Program-made: the position numbers and the translations under genes
The notes under the pieces: generated by a model
Seen by the model: only the letters and a program-made list of their open reading frames with translations
Told to the model about the DNA's origin: nothing
Databases searched by the model: none
NCBI GenBank assembly: GCA_041744735.1
Contig: JBGTKH010000562.1
Coordinates: 1-5,488, forward strand
DNA: 5,488 nt
Reading direction: 5' to 3'
From: JBGTKH01 sp041744735
GTDB lineage: Bacteria; Planctomycetota; Planctomycetia; Pirellulales; Pirellulaceae
In this document: piece by piece, positions 1 through 5,488 of the stretch
How the letters are laid out: every line of letters begins with the position of its first letter
Position numbering within the stretch: position 1 is the stretch's first letter

Positions 1-4221
<4,221 letters not shown>

Positions 4222-4276
4222 GATCTCTTCACCGTGTTGATGAAGTTGTGGATAGAGACATTCCCCTCGGCCGCGT
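4222..4276 (-). other. LysR-gltB intergenic spacer (55 bp)
   Basis: This short gap lies between the LysR stop codon (TAA, 4279-4277) and the gltB ATG. I see no stem-loop with a T-run and no convincing -35/-10 pair, only the GGTGA ribosome-binding site. The two genes are therefore probably read on one transcript, although a weak internal promoter inside the end of the regulator gene cannot be excluded by eye. Confidence 0.6.
4229..4233 (-). promoter_or_regulatory. Ribosome-binding site of gltB
   Basis: On the minus strand the bases read GGTGA, with 7 nt to the ATG at 4221. GGTGA pairs with the UCACC part of the 16S rRNA 3' end. This supports 4221 over the other in-frame ATG at 4308, which lies inside the end of the LysR gene and has no such motif in front of it. 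Confidence 0.6.
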
Positions 4277-5296
4277 TTACGTCGCAGCGACCGCCGGGAT
4301 TCTGACATGTTTGTCGGCGTCATCCTCGTCGCCGTTGGCCGAGTGCCCGTTGGATGAGTCGCCAAAGTCCGACGTGTCGTCGGCCAAATCGGGCGCCGAT
4401 GCTCGCGCCTCTGCTTGTGCCTTCTCTTGCAGCAATTGCATGAAGCGCCGCGCCGTTTTGCCCAGTTCCTTGCCGCGTCGCAGGATGATGCCCAGCGGCC
4501 GGTGCATATCAATGCCGGCCAAGGGCAACGCAACGAGCGACCCGGAGCGGACCTCGTGCTCGACCGTGGGCTCGGGCAACAGGCTGACGCCGGCATTGAT
4601 TTCGACAGCCCGCTTAATAATCTCGGTATTGTCGAATTCCATGACGACGTTCACTTGAACGTCCTTGGCGGCCAGCGTGCGGTCGATCTCGCGGCGGATC
4701 TCCAAATTCTCGTCGAAGCCGACCATGTCCAGGCCGTCCAACTCTTGCACGTGGACCGAATTGCACTTGGCCAGTTTGTGATTGGCCGCGCACACCAGCA
4801 CCATCGGTTCTTCACGCCACGGGATGGCTTTGATGGTGCGCGACGATTTGGGATAACTGATGAGGCCCAGATCCACCTGATCCGTTTCGATCATTTCGTA
4901 AACGCGCTGAGGATGCTGGTACTGCAGCCGCACGTTGGCTTTCGGATGCTGGCTCAAGAATTCTTGCACGTAACGGTTTAGGTGGCTCAGGCCGACCGAA
5001 TAAATCGACGCCACGCCGACCCGTCCCGCGACCTCCTGATGCAGCGTGCGGACTTCTTCTTCCAGAGCGTAATACCGCTGCACGAGCTTGCGGCTGCCTT
5101 CGTAATACACCTCGCCTTCCGGCGTGAGCACAAACGGCCGCTTCGACCGGTCGATCAACTTCGTGCCCAAGCGGTCTTCGAGCTGCGACACCATCTGGCT
5201 GGCACCGGACTGCGAGATGCCATTTTCCTCTGCGGCCCGCGAAAAACTTCGCTGGACGACGACATCGCAAAACACTTTGAGTGATTTAACGTGCAT
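4277..5296 (-). CDS. LysR-family transcriptional regulator, CysL/GltC-like, with acidic C-terminal tail
   Basis: This is a 339-residue DNA-binding regulator. Residues 1-61 form the LysR winged helix-turn-helix: SFSRAAEENGISQSGASQ (17-34) holds the two helices, followed by QLEDRLGTKLIDR (38-50) and the wing LTPEG (57-61). A linker helix spans about 64-88. The substrate-binding-like effector domain runs from about GRVGVASI (91-98) to residue 290, with VDLGLISYP and GVSLLPEP as typical segments. Residues 293-339 form a polar Asp/Ser/Asn-rich tail, so the protein is longer than the roughly 300 residues usual for the family. I chose the ATG at 5296 because the HTH begins a few residues later, as in other LysR proteins. 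The frame stays open upstream to a GTG at 5368, but that codon lies inside the promoter spacer. No clear Shine-Dalgarno precedes the ATG. gltB follows 55 bp downstream on the same strand, so control of glutamate synthesis, perhaps with autoregulation, is a reasonable inference. The effector is unknown; a sulfur, carbon or other nitrogen role remains possible. Confidence 0.93.
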   Translation of the reverse strand: MHVKSLKVFCDVVVQRSFSRAAEENGISQSGASQMVSQLEDRLGTKLIDRSKRPFVLTPEGEVYYEGSRKLVQRYYALEEEVRTLHQEVAGRVGVASIYSVGLSHLNRYVQEFLSQHPKANVRLQYQHPQRVYEMIETDQVDLGLISYPKSSRTIKAIPWREEPMVLVCAANHKLAKCNSVHVQELDGLDMVGFDENLEIRREIDRTLAAKDVQVNVVMEFDNTEIIKRAVEINAGVSLLPEPTVEHEVRSGSLVALPLAGIDMHRPLGIILRRGKELGKTARRFMQLLQEKAQAEARASAPDLADDTSDFGDSSNGHSANGDEDDADKHVRIPAVAAT

Positions 5297-5326
5297 GGTG
5301 GACGTGGAATTAAGAAACCAAATAGA

Positions 5327-5336
5327 ACAGCGCTGT
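5327..5336. promoter_or_regulatory. Perfect 10-bp palindrome ACAGCGCTGT in the leader
   Basis: The bases ACAGCGCTGT equal their own reverse complement. The site lies about 15-25 nt downstream of the predicted transcription start and 30 nt before the LysR start codon. It could be a regulator-binding half of a larger site for autoregulation. As RNA it has no loop of its own, so it is more likely a DNA site than a hairpin. Function is inferred from symmetry and position only. Confidence 0.3.
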
Positions 5337-5357
5337 GAAATCAGAATCAAACATGCT

Positions 5358-5386
5358 AGAGTAGGCACTCGTCACGATTTCGTCAA
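5358..5386 (-). promoter_or_regulatory. Predicted sigma70-type promoter for the LysR-gltB unit
   Basis: On the minus strand the -35 box TTGACG (5386-5381) matches five of six consensus bases. It is followed by an ideal 17-bp spacer and the -10 box TACTCT (5363-5358), which matches only three of six. The expected transcription start is near 5351, giving a leader of about 55 nt before the ATG at 5296. The weak -10 suits a promoter that needs an activator, as many LysR targets do. Position, orientation and spacing all fit; activity is inferred. Confidence 0.6.
5369..5385 (-). promoter_or_regulatory. Candidate operator: TGACGA direct repeat with inverted repeat, overlapping the -35
   Basis: Reading the minus strand, TGACGA occurs at 5385-5380 and again at 5374-5369, start points 11 bp apart, about one helical turn. 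Overlapping them is the inverted repeat ACGA-TT-TCGT (5374-5383 on the plus strand). The first copy lies within the -35 element and the second in the spacer, so a protein bound here would contact or block RNA polymerase. The binding protein is unknown; the adjacent LysR regulator is the obvious candidate. The repeats are short and could be coincidental. Confidence 0.35.
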
Positions 5387-5457
5387 GCGCCCCACTGGTG
5401 AGACATTCCTTGCCGCGGTGGTGACTAGTGCTTTGTCCAGACTAAAAATTGGGGTGG

Positions 5458-5484
5458 CCGGGGTCGAGTCTACGAGCCCCCCGG
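5458..5484. repeat. GC-rich imperfect inverted repeat at the window edge
   Basis: The left arm CCGGGGTCG (5458-5466) and a right arm starting CGAGCCCC (5473-5480) and ending in GG (5483-5484) can pair around a six-base loop, with a single-base bulge and two unpaired Cs. Read on the minus strand, the hairpin is followed after about ten bases by a run of five Ts (5448-5444), so it may act as a terminator for a minus-strand gene outside the window. It could instead be the end of a dispersed intergenic repeat. The window stops four bases beyond it, so its full extent is unknown. Confidence 0.4.
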
Positions 5485-5488
5485 AATC

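Noticed and set aside
4415..4981. Plus-strand open frame of 188 codons opposite the LysR gene
   Set aside because: It mirrors the effector domain coding sequence of the regulator and shows no recognisable protein features.
5297..5368. N-terminal extension of the LysR protein to a GTG at 5368
   Set aside because: The extra 24 residues are not part of the LysR fold, the GTG lies between the -35 and -10 boxes, and the methionine at 5296 sits exactly where LysR proteins usually begin.

Overview
The window reads as a piece of a moderately GC-rich bacterial chromosome carrying a two-gene unit, both genes on the minus strand: a LysR-family transcriptional regulator followed by gltB, the large subunit of glutamate synthase (GOGAT). 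From my memory of family sequences, the regulator's N-terminal half resembles LysR proteins of Planctomycetes (Pirellula/Rhodopirellula relatives). The weak ribosome-binding site of that gene and the GC-rich hairpin at the right edge would fit such a genome. This taxonomic guess is an inference and was not tested by a search.

Layout, read in the direction of transcription (right to left): 5488-5297 is a 192-bp non-coding region. It holds an imperfect GC-rich hairpin at the window edge, then a good sigma70-type promoter (TTGACG, 17 bp, TACTCT) whose -35 and spacer carry a short direct repeat and an inverted repeat, then a leader containing a perfect 10-bp palindrome. The LysR gene runs 5296-4277 (339 aa). 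A 55-bp gap with no visible terminator follows, containing a GGTGA ribosome-binding site. gltB starts at 4221 and runs uninterrupted to base 1, where the window cuts it (1407 codons present; roughly the last 100 residues and any downstream gltD lie outside).

How they work together: GOGAT transfers the amide nitrogen of glutamine to 2-oxoglutarate, giving two glutamates, and is the second half of the GS-GOGAT ammonium assimilation cycle. A LysR regulator placed directly upstream in the same orientation is a natural candidate to control it, and itself, in response to a nitrogen, carbon or sulfur metabolite. The analogy is GltC of Bacillus, although there the regulator is divergent from gltAB.

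No RNA gene, CRISPR array, insertion sequence or unknown multi-gene system is visible. The window is largely core metabolism. The points worth a second look are the regulator's acidic C-terminal tail, the regulator-enzyme tandem, the promoter-overlapping repeats, the leader palindrome, the edge hairpin and the choice of gltB start.
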